A stretch of DNA of 64,000 nucleotides from Bifidobacterium jacchi (GCF_009078285.1 NZ_RQSP01000002.1:71733-135732); one strand, 5' to 3'; counted from the first letter of the stretch, positions 17,232 to 29,288 are shown. Numbers and translations: made by a program. The notes: generated by a model from the letters alone, not told the origin.

Positions 17232-20200
17232 GAAGTCCTCGCCGGAGACCGGCGCGCCCGCCTTGCCATCGGCAGCGTGTACGGGTACTCGCCGGACTCG
17301 GAGTACTGCAGGTCAAGATCCTTGATGTTGGCCGCATCCTTCGTGGTCTTGACCACGTTGGTGTACTCGTCGTTCAGCTTGGCGATGTACAGCGTACGGT
17401 TCTCCTCGGAGGAGTAGATCACGTACGCGGTGCCGTCGGCATCCTGGAACACGGTCATGTCGCGAGAGCCACCGGGCACGGCAGCGCTGTGGCCTGTCTT
17501 GTAGTCCTCACGGTTGGGCAGACGGTACGCGCCGACCAGCTTGAACGGGCCGGTGGGGGAGTCGGAGACGGCCACGCCAGCCAGGGAGCGCGCGTAGTTG
17601 GACGTGGAGCTGATGGTCGGAGACCCGTCCGCATGCCACCACATCACGTACTTCTTGGTCTTGGCGTTGTACAGCACCTTCGGGCGTTCAAAGATCGCGC
17701 TCGCCGTGTCCTTGACGCCGTCGCCGTCCTCGTCGGTGGAGGTGTTGAGGTAGTAGGCGATCTTCTTGGCCTTGGCGGTGTCGAACGTGCCGTCGGACTT
17801 CTTCAGGCCGTACAGGTTGACGAAGTAGTCGTCGGTGAGCTCGTCATCGTAGTAGATGGAGCGCAGCGCGATGCCCTTGTCGACCCAGTTGAGGCCGTCC
17901 TCGGAACGGTAGACGTGCACGCCGTGCGAGTTGTAGTAGCCGGACGAACGATCCTCGCCGTACCAGTAGTACACGGTCTTGCCGTTCTCCTGGACGGGCA
18001 CGACCTGGCCGCCGTGGGCCTGGATGTGGTGTCCGGTCGTGGCGGTGTCGGAATCCTTCGCATACCACAGCGGCTGGAAGTAATTCTTGTCAGCGGTTCC
18101 CGGGTCAGCGATCGCCTCGAACTTGGTGTAGGTGGGCACGTTGTCGGTCGCGGGCACGTTTTCGGCGGGCTTGACCGGCGTGTATCCCTCATCCTTGTCG
18201 GCCTGGATGATCTTCACCTCGGCGACCTTGACATACGGATACTCGTTCTCGTCGGACGGCTTGCTCGCGGTAAGGATCAGGCTGATGGCCTTGGTGGCCG
18301 GCAGCTTGCTCAGGTCGGCGACGGTCGCCTTGCTCTTGTCGGACTTCGGCGTGAACGTGATGTCGGTGTCGACCCACGTCTTGTCGTCGGTGCCAAGATA
18401 CCGCACCTTGACGGAGGCCGGGGCCGCTTCGCCGGAGTTCTGATCGATGTAGAAGTACAGGTTGTCGAGCTTGTGCTTCTTGTCGAACGTCCAGTTCAGC
18501 CACGCGGGGTCGTCCGGCTTGTCCTGGCTGGCGTCCTTCCAGTTGGACCAGTTGGTCGACAGGTTGTTGTCGCAGGTGTAGCTCGCCTTGGAGGTGGACC
18601 ACTTATCCTCGACATCGGACGCTGCAGCAGAGCTGCAGAACTTGTTCGCCAGATTGATCTCTTCCTTGACGGTCACGTCGAACGTGGCGGTCTTGTCGCC
18701 GTCGGCGTTGAGCTTGACGGTCACGGTGACGGTTCCGGCCTTGGTCGAGTCGAATCCCAGCAGCGTGTATTCGCTGGCGTCGAGCTTGCGGGTCTTGCCG
18801 TCGTTGAGCGTGGCGGTGACCTCAAGGCCGGCGGTTTCGAGCTCTTCGCCCGTCTTGTAGTCGGTCTTGGTCGGCTTCTTGGTGACGGCGATCGATTTGA
18901 TGCCGGTCGCGGGGGTCGGCACTTCGGTCAGGGTCACGTTGTCGACGTAGGCAAAGGAGCCGTCCTTGAGGTCGTTCTGGGCGATGTTGAGCCACAGCGC
19001 GCTGTCGGCGGCGGCATCCCACGGGATGGTGACCGTGCCGGTCACGTACAGTTTCTCGCCGGCCTTGGCGGTCTTGCCGTCCACCGACACGGCAAGCAGC
19101 TGCGTGGCGTACTGGCTGAAGCTTCCGCCCGCGCCGGAGCCTTCCTTGCGGTACTTGATGGTCGCGGAAGCGGTCGACTCGTCGTCGGTGCTGTCGCCGG
19201 TGGTCAGCCAGAAGCCCAGCTGGTACGTCTTGCCGGGCGTGGCCGGGATGTTGCGCTGGTCGATCTGCGTGAAGCTCACGCCGCTCTGCTTGCCGAGCCT
19301 GGCGGCACGCTCGCCGGTGACGACCGCGTTCTCCTGGTTGAGGTCGGAGCGGTAGCGCTTGACGCGCGAGTCACCGTAGTTGTCACGGTTCTTCGAGTGG
19401 TCGCGGTTGGCCGGCGCCCACGGCGAGATGCCGTTCTTGGACTGGCCGGCCTTGCCGTTGTTGATGCTTTCGAACGAGCCGTCCCACAGCTGGTCGTACA
19501 CGGTCTTGAGGCTGATGCCGGTGACGTCGCCGGTCTTGCCGGTGTTGGTCAGGGTCAGCTTGGACGAGTCGGACGAGGTGCGCACGAAGAGGGTCTTCTT
19601 GCCCGCGTCGCCGGACGTGGTCTGCGTGTAGCCGCGATCGTTGGCCACGGCGACGGCGAGCTGCGCGTCGCCGGACGTGGTGGCGGTGACTTCGATGGTC
19701 GAGTTGCCGGGCGCGTCGATGGTCGCGGACTTGCCTGCGGCCAGATCGGCGGCCTTGCCGGTTTCAGTGGTGGCGGCGCTCTGGAAGGCGCCGACCGCCG
19801 GGGCGGACCAGCCGGAGACGTTGACCTGCGTGCCATAGGTCTGCGTGGCGTGGCTGAAGCTGTGCGGGAAGTCGCGGGTCTTGAGCGCGTTATCACCGGT
19901 CAGGTGCGTGTTGGCAATGGCGAACGGGAAGTTGTCGGAGGCCATCGCACGGCCCTTGCCGGCCGCGTAATCGGTGGCCTTCGCGGCGTACAGGCTGCTC
20001 AGGTCGCCCTTGGCGACGGCGTCGAGGTCGATGCCGGTGGCAGCGAGGTAGTCGGCCAGTGCGACATGCGTGTTGCCGCCTGTGTCGGCCTTGGCCCACT
20101 TGGTCTTGTCGCCGCCCACGTACAGGTTGTTGCCGTAGTTGATCTGGAAGCCGTCGTCGTTGATCTTCTCTTTCTGGTCGGCCAGGTTGGTGCCGTCCTG

Positions 20201-21673
20201 CGCGATGAGCACGTTGTTGTTGTACGTGACGCCGCCGTTCTGCGCGTTGTTGGAGAACGTGACGTTGTCGCCCTTCGGCAGCACGACGGTGTTGTTGTAC
20301 ACGTTCATGTCGGTGATGCCGTCAAGCGTGATCGTGCGGCGCGTGTTGCTGGAGCCGCTGACCGGCTTGGCCGCGATGCCGTCGTTGACGGACAGGTTGT
20401 AGCGGAACGTGCCGCCGAGCGCGGTGCCGATCAGCTGGTCGCTGCCGTACCAGTCGGTGCAGGCGCACACGAGTGCGGAGCCGCCGGCGTTGTCATGGCT
20501 GTAGTTGTACTGGAACACGGTGTTGCGGGTGCCGTAGTCGAAGTCCCACGCAGTGCCGTCGTTGTTCCCGGAGAGCTTTTGCGTGTTGGTGACCTCGTTG
20601 TACTGGAACAGCGTGTTGTCGGCGTTCCAGTTCCAGATGCCCGCGTTGGAGCCCTGCCCGGAGACGCTTGCCGCGTTCTCCAGGTAGTTCTTCTCGACGA
20701 CCGCGCCGTCGGCCATCTGGATGACGATGCCGTCGCCGCCGATCTTCTTGAGCGTGTTGCCGGCGATGTACAGATTCAGGTTCGGCGTCCAAGGGTACTG
20801 GTTGCGGGTCGAGCCGGTCACGCCGCACTCCCACCCCGCGTCCTCGCGGCAGCGGAAGTCGGACGACATGTTGATGCCGGAACGGTTCACGTTGGTGATC
20901 GTGTTGTTCACGATCTGCACGTCGTTGAACCACGAGCGGGTCTTGCGGGAGGTGTCCGCCTTGATGTCGCTCTGTTTCTTGTTGGCTCCGTCGACCGGGA
21001 TGGAACGGCCGTAGTTCTCCAGCTGGATGGCCGCGGAGCCGCCCAGATCCTTCTGCTTCTCGCCGTAGATGTCATGCACGCTGTTGTTGCGGATGACGAT
21101 GCCCTTGAGCTCGCCGGCGTTGTCGTTCTCCGCGGTGATGCCGCGGCGCATGTAATCGTAGTGGTTGTCCTCGGGATCCGTGTTGGTGATGTCGAGGTTC
21201 TGGACGGTGATGTATTCGCTGTTGCGCAGCAGCACCACGTCGGCCACGCCGTCGCCCGCGAGGATCGGGGCGGCGGCGTTCTTGTCGCCGTAGTCGCTGA
21301 CGACGATCGGCGCCTCGGCGGTGCCGCGCACGTTCACCAGCCGCAGGGCGGCCTTCACGTTTGCCTTGCCGTTGATGGTCTGGTTCTCGCCGTTGCAGGT
21401 GGTGCCGCGCTTGAACAGGATCTGGTCGCCGGCCTTGAGCTTGGCGGTCTGCGCGTTCACCGCGGTGAACGAATTGAACGGCTTGGCTTCGCTACCGTCG
21501 CCGTTGGTCTCGGCAAGGCAGTCCACATGATATGCGGTGCCCGTGGCCGCGGGGGTTTCCGCGGCAGGTGACGTCACCGGCGCCGCGACCGCGGTCGGCG
21601 CGAGCAGAATGCCCGCCGACAGCAGGGTCGCGCCTGCGACGGCCCCTCCAAAGATGCGTCTGACAAGACTCAT
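17228..21673 (-). CDS. surface beta-helix/F5-8/GH43-like protein, N-terminal part before a frameshift
   Basis: Secreted glycan-degrading enzyme, truncated at 1481 residues. Signal peptide (~1-32); right-handed beta-helix (~45-560) with repeated NNT/NNS turns; two beta-sandwich modules; Big_3 repeat (~960-1030); F5/8-type domain (~1040-1190, WSTSKASYTCDNNLSTNWSNW); then the first blades of a GH43-like propeller (GGQVVPVQENGKTVYYWYGED, ERPKVLYNAKTKKYVMWWH). The frame ends with an aberrant RRARRSPARTS tail. The continuation (GKAGAPVSGEDFVIVKDRGM) is in the next frame, implying a lost base near 17265-17285. The YYWYGED and EAPAMFK/TGWAPN motifs recall exo-beta-1,3-galactanases, a low-confidence substrate guess. 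ATG 21673 has AAAGAG upstream. Confidence 0.8.
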   Translation of the reverse strand: MSLVRRIFGGAVAGATLLSAGILLAPTAVAAPVTSPAAETPAATGTAYHVDCLAETNGDGSEAKPFNSFTAVNAQTAKLKAGDQILFKRGTTCNGENQTINGKANVKAALRLVNVRGTAEAPIVVSDYGDKNAAAPILAGDGVADVVLLRNSEYITVQNLDITNTDPEDNHYDYMRRGITAENDNAGELKGIVIRNNSVHDIYGEKQKDLGGSAAIQLENYGRSIPVDGANKKQSDIKADTSRKTRSWFNDVQIVNNTITNVNRSGINMSSDFRCREDAGWECGVTGSTRNQYPWTPNLNLYIAGNTLKKIGGDGIVIQMADGAVVEKNYLENAASVSGQGSNAGIWNWNADNTLFQYNEVTNTQKLSGNNDGTAWDFDYGTRNTVFQYNYSHDNAGGSALVCACTDWYGSDQLIGTALGGTFRYNLSVNDGIAAKPVSGSSNTRRTITLDGITDMNVYNNTVVLPKGDNVTFSNNAQNGGVTYNNNVLIAQDGTNLADQKEKINDDGFQINYGNNLYVGGDKTKWAKADTGGNTHVALADYLAATGIDLDAVAKGDLSSLYAAKATDYAAGKGRAMASDNFPFAIANTHLTGDNALKTRDFPHSFSHATQTYGTQVNVSGWSAPAVGAFQSAATTETGKAADLAAGKSATIDAPGNSTIEVTATTSGDAQLAVAVANDRGYTQTTSGDAGKKTLFVRTSSDSSKLTLTNTGKTGDVTGISLKTVYDQLWDGSFESINNGKAGQSKNGISPWAPANRDHSKNRDNYGDSRVKRYRSDLNQENAVVTGERAARLGKQSGVSFTQIDQRNIPATPGKTYQLGFWLTTGDSTDDESTASATIKYRKEGSGAGGSFSQYATQLLAVSVDGKTAKAGEKLYVTGTVTIPWDAAADSALWLNIAQNDLKDGSFAYVDNVTLTEVPTPATGIKSIAVTKKPTKTDYKTGEELETAGLEVTATLNDGKTRKLDASEYTLLGFDSTKAGTVTVTVKLNADGDKTATFDVTVKEEINLANKFCSSAAASDVEDKWSTSKASYTCDNNLSTNWSNWKDASQDKPDDPAWLNWTFDKKHKLDNLYFYIDQNSGEAAPASVKVRYLGTDDKTWVDTDITFTPKSDKSKATVADLSKLPATKAISLILTASKPSDENEYPYVKVAEVKIIQADKDEGYTPVKPAENVPATDNVPTYTKFEAIADPGTADKNYFQPLWYAKDSDTATTGHHIQAHGGQVVPVQENGKTVYYWYGEDRSSGYYNSHGVHVYRSEDGLNWVDKGIALRSIYYDDELTDDYFVNLYGLKKSDGTFDTAKAKKIAYYLNTSTDEDGDGVKDTASAIFERPKVLYNAKTKKYVMWWHADGSPTISSTSNYARSLAGVAVSDSPTGPFKLVGAYRLPNREDYKTGHSAAVPGGSRDMTVFQDADGTAYVIYSSEENRTLYIAKLNDEYTNVVKTTKDAANIKDLDLQYSESGEYPYTLPMARRARRSPARTS

Positions 21674-21900
21674 GTTGGCTCTTTCCTCGTTGAATGCCGT
21701 CGTCCTTCCTTAAACGGCGGCACCGGCCGGGATCGATGCCTGAGCCGACTGCGCTTTCTGGCGCTGGTGGCGAACCGCCGAGTCTCGTCGACGGATGGGT
21801 GCGTTGCCATTTGGTCGCTTATTCGACCATGATTCGACGCACTCATCGGTGCATGAACTCCTTGATGCGCCGATTCACCAATCATCACAGACACTTACCC

Positions 21901-21914
21901 CGTGACCGGTTACG
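21901..21914. promoter_or_regulatory. LacI-type operator candidate
   Basis: CGTGACCGGTTACG has 12 of 14 positions symmetric and lies ~230 bp upstream of the GH43-like gene. Confidence 0.55.
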
Positions 21915-21968
21915 AGCAATCGTAACCGACACGTAAACGGTCACACAATGCGGTTGCATTCGGCGTGT

Positions 21969-21982
21969 CGTAAGCGCTTACG
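21969..21982. promoter_or_regulatory. perfect LacI-type operator
   Basis: CGTAAGCGCTTACG is a perfect 14-bp palindrome, 55 bp beyond the previous site and ~300 bp upstream of the GH43-like gene. Confidence 0.7.
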
Positions 21983-22229
21983 GCATTGTTTCGCATTGGT
22001 GTTTGCGTTACCAAATACCCTGCTATCGCTGTCACGACATCACGCAAAGACGCCTCCTCCATTGACCACCACGCCACGGGCCGAAACCACTCAACCAATC
22101 ACGAGACAGACCACTGGCGCCAAGCGACCGCTGCGAGAGCCAACGAACATAGAGACTGACGAACATACGTCATATGAGACTTCCGCTGTCTTCGTGGGTT
22201 GGATGGCGGGGCACAATGGTGGGGCACCA

Positions 22230-22444
22230 GTGTCCTGCGCCAGAAATTCGTTAACGAATTCACTACCCCTCAGCCCGCTTTGCGGGCCTGCTCGTCCTGC
22301 AAGCATGGTCGCGCTCCGCGCGCAGCATGCCTGCTCGCCGGTCGGCTCACACGTTGCCTACAAACAGCTCCGCTGTTTGCCTAACGGCAACGTCCTGACA
22401 AGGGGAGCCAACATTATAATCAACGAACTTCTGACGCAGGACAC
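22230..22444 (-). mobile_element. MITE-like element, long form (copy A)
   Basis: 215 bp with ~23-bp terminal inverted repeats: GTGTCCTGCG(T/C)CAGAA... at one end and its complement at the other. It contains the family core GGCTCCCCTTGTCAGG and CTGAGGGGTAG and has no coding capacity. Reverse-complemented, it matches copy C (38229-38439) along most of its length. Confidence 0.8.
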
Positions 22445-22534
22445 TAGGGAGGAACGAGAGAGACGCTGCTTCAGCGCAACCATGCCCCCAGACGACACAC
22501 TGCTACAACACACTGCTATAGCGCAAGTGCTTTA

Positions 22535-22706
22535 GCGCAAGGATTTCTCGGGGAAAACGGCCATCTCGTAAAATCCTTGCGCAAAGAGGGCCGTTAGCAC
22601 AAGGATTTCTCGGAAAGAAGGGGAACTTCGTAGAATCCTTGCGCCAAGACGCCACTAAGCGCAAGGATTCTACGAACTCAGGGCAAATCCCGAAAAATCC
22701 TTGCGC
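22535..22706. repeat. 62-bp-period array of 48-bp palindromic units, locus 2
   Basis: Units at 22535-22582, 22597-22644 and 22659-22706 are each 48 bp, begin GCGCAAGGATT (GCACAAGG in the second) and end ATCCTTGCGC. The 14-bp spacers are at 22583-22596 and 22645-22658. Unit length, spacer length and unit ends match locus 1, while interiors differ. Confidence 0.9.
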
Positions 22707-22983
22707 AAAGAAAGCGCAAGCAAGAAGCGCAAGCGAGTGCAAGAGAGAGGAAGCACGAGCGAGAGCAAGCGAGAAAGGTAGAGAAAGGCGCAGGAGGGGA
22801 GCCAGAGAAGGACACCAGAGCAGGGACACCACTTGGCGCAAGTTCCATGGTTCTTCCTGGTCGAAGAGCGTCCTGCCCGATGAGCGCTCTTCCCCTACTA
22901 TCCCAGCGGCTCAACAACACGGCTCAACAACGAACCACCACCCACGATAACGACAGAAACGACAGAAACGACACTCATATACG

Positions 22984-23026
22984 ACAATGGCGCATTGGTG
23001 CCAATGAGCAACCAATGCGCCATTGT
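22984..23026. repeat. 43-bp palindrome (ACAATGGCGCATTGGT arms)
   Basis: A 16-base arm pairs with ACCAATGCGCCATTGT around ~11 bases. It resembles the GGCAATGGCG/TTGGCAACC palindromes at 29147-29275 and 44985-45035. Confidence 0.7.
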
Positions 23027-23147
23027 GCTGCATCTGCCATGTCACCGGAGCTGATCAGCCGCCACTCATACAGCAGCCACTCATGTAGTCAGCACCACCG
23101 CCAGCCAACCAGCAACCAGCCAGCCGACAACCCCGACCGAAAGCCGA

Positions 23148-23663
23148 TCAGTCGTCGCCGAGCGTGACGTGCAGACCGCCGACCAGCGAACTGACCACGT
23201 TGTACAGCAGCGCGCCGATCACCGCGAGCAGCGTCACCAGCACCACGCCGATGATCGACAGAATCGTCACCGCGGACAATACCGTCGACAGACTCAGCAC
23301 GTTGCTCAGGTTGAAGGCGCTGCTGTCAAGGTTGACGGACGACATGAGGTTTGTCAGCTGACCGAACACGCCGACCGCGTCAAGCAGCACCCATACCAGC
23401 GCGGCGGCCACGATCTGGATGATCGCTCCGGCGATCGACAGCATGAAGGCGACCTTCGCGACCGACCACACCTGCACATGCGTGATCGACAGGTTCATGC
23501 GCCTCGCGCGCGGAACACCGCCACGCCGTGCCGGGCGAGACGACCGGGACGACGAAACCGTCGGCGGCACCTCGGACGAGGACGCGCCACCGAGACCGGT
23601 GCTCTGTGCCGAACGGGTCGTGCGCGGCATGCGGCCGGCCTCGCCATTAAGATTCTCGCTCAT
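23148..23663 (-). CDS. DUF3566 membrane protein
   Basis: A 171-residue protein of the actinobacterial DUF3566 family, normally encoded next to gyrA, as here. A ~60-residue Ser/Arg-rich cytoplasmic N-terminus leads into ITHVQVWSVAKVAFMLSIAGAII, the first of two membrane segments. A second hydrophobic stretch (~125-155) ends near GALLYNVVSSLVGGLHVTLGDD. Function is unknown. The start at 23663 has AAGGAGCAACG before it, part of a duplicated AAGGAGCACC. It follows gyrA by 114 bp and probably shares its transcript, although an 11-bp inverted repeat lies between. Confidence 0.88.
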   Translation of the reverse strand: MSENLNGEAGRMPRTTRSAQSTGLGGASSSEVPPTVSSSRSSRPARRGGVPRARRMNLSITHVQVWSVAKVAFMLSIAGAIIQIVAAALVWVLLDAVGVFGQLTNLMSSVNLDSSAFNLSNVLSLSTVLSAVTILSIIGVVLVTLLAVIGALLYNVVSSLVGGLHVTLGDD

Positions 23664-23704
23664 CGTTGCTCCTTGGTGCTCCTTGGTTGAGCCTGCGCCT
23701 CGGC

Positions 23705-23768
23705 TAGCTGATAGCTAGTCGATACTAGTCGCGAATACTAGTCGAATACTATCGAAGGCTATCAGCTA
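23705..23768. terminator. inverted repeat between gyrA and the DUF3566 gene
   Basis: TAGCTGATAGC (23705-23715) pairs with GCTATCAGCTA (23758-23768). The 42-base interior repeats ATACTAGTCG. It could be an attenuator or weak terminator; no T-run is seen. Confidence 0.45.
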
Positions 23769-23777
23769 CCCGTCCCG

Positions 23778-26495
<2,718 letters not shown>

Positions 26496-26532
26496 TGATT
26501 ATTCCTTTTGTGTTATTGAAAAGCTATTTCGA

Positions 26533-26658
26533 GGCTCCCCTTGTCAGGGGAGCTGGCTCGCGAAGCGAGACTGAGGGGTAGTCGCACCCTTGGAACGTTC
26601 CGAACGTATCGCTACCCCTCAGTCAGCTACGCTGACAGCTCCCCTGACAAGGGGAGCC
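26533..26658. repeat. palindromic element between gyrB and gyrA (MITE core, copy B)
   Basis: A ~50-base arm (26533-26582: GGCTCCCCTTGTCAGGGGAG ... CTGAGGGGTAG) is repeated in reverse at 26611-26658, forming a very long hairpin with a ~28-base loop. Each arm also has its own internal hairpin. Same core as the MITE-like elements, without their terminal repeats. Confidence 0.85.
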
Positions 26659-26725
26659 AAGCATGGTGCTCATTTGACTAGCTTGCGGACAGCTTCCCTT
26701 GTCAGAGGCGCCGCGCGAGAAGTCC

Positions 26726-28873
26726 TTACGCGTCGATGAAGCGAACATCCTTCGCGTTGCGCTGGATGAACAGGCGGCGCGGCTCGACGTCGTCGCCCAT
26801 GAGCATGGAGAACGTCTCGTCCGCGGCGGCCGCGTCCTCGATGTGGATCTGCTTGAGGATGCGCTTGGCGGGGTCCATGGTCGTCTCCCACAGCTCCTGG
26901 TAGGTCATCTCGCCCAGACCCTTGTAGCGCTGGATTCCCTCGCCCTTGGGCAGCTGGCGTCCAGCGGCGCGTCCGGCGGCGAGCTTCTCGTCGCGCTCCT
27001 TGTCGGTGTACACGTAGTCGTGATCGCCGCGCGTCCACTTGAGCCGGTACAGCGGCGGCATGGCCACGTACACGTATCCGGCGGTGATCATCGGGCGCAT
27101 ATAGCGGAAGAACAGCGTCAGATTCAGTGTGGCGATGTGCGCGCCGTCCACATCGGCATCGGCCATGATGATGACCTTGTGGTAGCGCACCTTGCTCACG
27201 TCGAAGTCCTCGCCGTAGCCACCGCCGACCGCCGTGATCAGCGATTCGATCGTGTCGGACTTCATCATGCGGTCGAGCGAGGCGCGCTCGGTGTTGAGGA
27301 TCTTGCCTCGCAGCGGCAGAATCGCCTGCGTTTCCGGGTTGCGCCCCTGGATCGCGGAGCCGCCTGCCGAATCGCCCTCGACGATGAACAGCTCGCATTC
27401 CTCGGGATTGCTGGACTGGCAGTCCTTGAGCTTGTCGGGCATGCCGGCCGATTCGAAGATCGACTTGCGGCGCGTGTTCTCGCGGGCCTTCTTCGCGGCG
27501 ATGCGCGCGCGCGACGCCTCGATGGCCTTCTGGATGATGTTCTTGGCCTCGCTGGGATGCGCGTCGAACCAGTCGCCGAGCTTGTCGGTCATCACGCGCT
27601 GCACGAAGGTCTTCGCCTCGGAGTTGCCGAGCTTGGTCTTGGTCTGGCCCTCGAACTGCGGCGTGGTGAGCTTGACGGACACGACCGCCGTCAGGCCTTC
27701 GCGCACGTCGTCGCCGGAGAGGTTGTCGTCCTTGTCCTTGAGGATGTTCTTCTCGCGCGCGTAGCGGTTCACCAGGCCGGTGAGCGCGGCGCGGAATCCC
27801 TCCTCGTGGGTGCCGCCCTCGGTCGTGGAGATCGTGTTCGCAAACGTGTGCACGGACTCGGAGTAGGCGGTCGTCCACTGCATGGCGATTTCGGCGGAGA
27901 TGCCGATTTTGAGATCCTCCGCCTCGAAGTCGATCACATCGTCCTCGACCGGCGTCGCCTTGCGGGATTTGACCAGATAGTCGACGTAGTCCTTGATGCC
28001 GTTCTCATAGCGGTACGTGACGGTCTGGTGCTTCGGCTCGCCGTCGGCGTCGTCCGCACCGGCCACCTCGTCGCCGGCCATGTCCGGTTCGCGCAGGTCG
28101 GTCAGGCTGATCTTGAGACCACGGTTGAGGAACGCCATCTGCTGGAAGCGCGCACGCAGCGTCTCGAAGTCGTAGACGGTCGTTTCGAAGATCTTCGCGT
28201 CCGGCCAGAACGTCACGGACGTGCCGGTCGACTCGCCTTCGGCCATCGGCTCGCCCTTGGCGAGGCGCGCGGTCGGATGCTGGTCGATGTAGGTCTGCGT
28301 CCAGTGGAATCCCTGTCGGCGCACCTCGATGTCGACGCGCGTGGAGAGCGCGTTGACGACGGAGATGCCGACGCCGTGCAGACCGCCGGAGACCGCGTAT
28401 CCGCCGCCGCCGAACTTGCCGCCGGCGTGCAGCTTGGTCATGACCGTTTCGACGCCGGAGACGCCTTCGCCCGGCACTTCGTCGACCGGGATGCCGCGGC
28501 CGTCGTCGACGACGCGGATGCCGTTGTCGGGAAGGATCGTGACCTCGATATGCGTGGCGTAGCCGGCCAGCGCCTCGTCGACCGAGTTGTCGACGATTTC
28601 GTAGACAAGATGATGCAGGCCGCGCGGACCGGTGGAGCCGATGTACATGCCCGGGCGGATGCGCACGGCCTCAAGGCCCTCAAGGACCTTCAAATCGCTG
28701 GCATCGTAGTGGTCGGGGGACATGCTTTCGTCGAGCTGCGCATCCACGAGATCATCGTTGTTGATCTGCTCGTTGACCTGGTCGAGTCTGGTCTGTCGAT
28801 CGGCCGTGCCGGCCGCGGCCGATCCGTTTATGCTTTCAGTGGAATCACCAAGCGGGTCTGATTCTTCTGCCAC
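26726..28873 (-). CDS. gyrB: DNA gyrase subunit B
   Basis: ATPase subunit of gyrase. 715 residues from the chosen GTG at 28873, which has AAAGGA at good spacing; an in-frame ATG at 28915 would add 14 residues but lacks a site. The GHKL ATPase domain shows EIVDNSVDEALAGYA and DDGRGIPVDEV. The Toprim domain has VEGDSAGGSA, PLRGKILNTERA and MADADVDGAHI. A ~30-residue insert in the transducer region (DMAGDEVAGADDADGEPKHQ) is acidic and variable. It is part of the dnaA-dnaN-recF-dciA-gyrB-gyrA block. Confidence 0.97.
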   Translation of the reverse strand: MAEESDPLGDSTESINGSAAAGTADRQTRLDQVNEQINNDDLVDAQLDESMSPDHYDASDLKVLEGLEAVRIRPGMYIGSTGPRGLHHLVYEIVDNSVDEALAGYATHIEVTILPDNGIRVVDDGRGIPVDEVPGEGVSGVETVMTKLHAGGKFGGGGYAVSGGLHGVGISVVNALSTRVDIEVRRQGFHWTQTYIDQHPTARLAKGEPMAEGESTGTSVTFWPDAKIFETTVYDFETLRARFQQMAFLNRGLKISLTDLREPDMAGDEVAGADDADGEPKHQTVTYRYENGIKDYVDYLVKSRKATPVEDDVIDFEAEDLKIGISAEIAMQWTTAYSESVHTFANTISTTEGGTHEEGFRAALTGLVNRYAREKNILKDKDDNLSGDDVREGLTAVVSVKLTTPQFEGQTKTKLGNSEAKTFVQRVMTDKLGDWFDAHPSEAKNIIQKAIEASRARIAAKKARENTRRKSIFESAGMPDKLKDCQSSNPEECELFIVEGDSAGGSAIQGRNPETQAILPLRGKILNTERASLDRMMKSDTIESLITAVGGGYGEDFDVSKVRYHKVIIMADADVDGAHIATLNLTLFFRYMRPMITAGYVYVAMPPLYRLKWTRGDHDYVYTDKERDEKLAAGRAAGRQLPKGEGIQRYKGLGEMTYQELWETTMDPAKRILKQIHIEDAAAADETFSMLMGDDVEPRRLFIQRNAKDVRFIDA

Positions 28874-29288
28874 AGGATTCCTTTCTGTTTTTTCTGCGGC
28901 TGTGAGGCCATTCATATGGGCCTTATGCCCTAGAAAGCCAATAAAGGCACCTTACAGCCGTTTACCTAGTGTGCACGTAAGTTTACTCAGATAACACGAC
29001 ACACCGCACAGCGACGAAATACAGCGGCTCACCGCCATATCGCCCTGCTGATGTCTTGTTGGGATTTTGCTGCTCCCGGCCAGCAGGTACGGCAATCTCA
29101 GCTTCCGCCGCAAGGCTTGCGACGCGAGGCAACGGACGCCGTTCGCGCCAATGGCATGTTGGTTGCCAATTGGCAACCAGTCAGAAAACCATGAATGGCG
29201 GTATATCAGGGATCCACGTTACACGAACAGCGCACGGATAGTTGCCAATTGGCAACCAACACGCCATTGCCGAAAACACGCCGGCCGG
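28874..29288. other. intergenic region between dciA and gyrB
   Basis: No gene seen. It carries the gyrB promoter region and a ~130-bp element with two GTTGCCAATTGGCAAC palindromes (29147-29275). Confidence 0.7.
29147..29275. repeat. compound palindromic element (GGTTGCCAATTGGCAACC)
   Basis: Two arms of ~30 bases, each containing the perfect palindrome GTTGCCAATTGGCAAC (near 29160 and 29241), are inverted copies of each other with CAATGGC outer ends. Related elements are at 44985-45035 and 22984-23026. Confidence 0.75.

Larger units (their letters stand above)
21674..23147. other. repeat-rich intergenic region before DUF3566/gyrA
   Basis: No credible gene in 1.47 kb. It contains LacI-type sites (21901-21982), a 215-bp MITE-like element (22230-22444), the second 62-bp-period array (22535-22706), GCGCAAG-rich sequence to ~22750 and a 43-bp palindrome at 22984-23026. 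Confidence 0.8.

Noticed and set aside
17228-17300. Programmed -1 frameshift in the surface enzyme
   Set aside because: No slippery heptamer or downstream structure seen; a single-base loss is simpler.
14691-17417. 908-codon plus-strand ORF antisense to the GH43-like C-terminal part
   Set aside because: Low-complexity Arg/Gly/Val translation mirroring the Ig-like repeats on the minus strand.
17489-21571. 1360-codon plus-strand ORF antisense to the beta-helix/GH43 gene
   Set aside because: Shadow of a gene with clear domains; no ribosome-binding site or motif.
22639-22950. 103-codon ORF after the second 62-bp array
   Set aside because: Basic low-complexity translation of GCGCAAG-rich DNA with no ribosome-binding site or motif.
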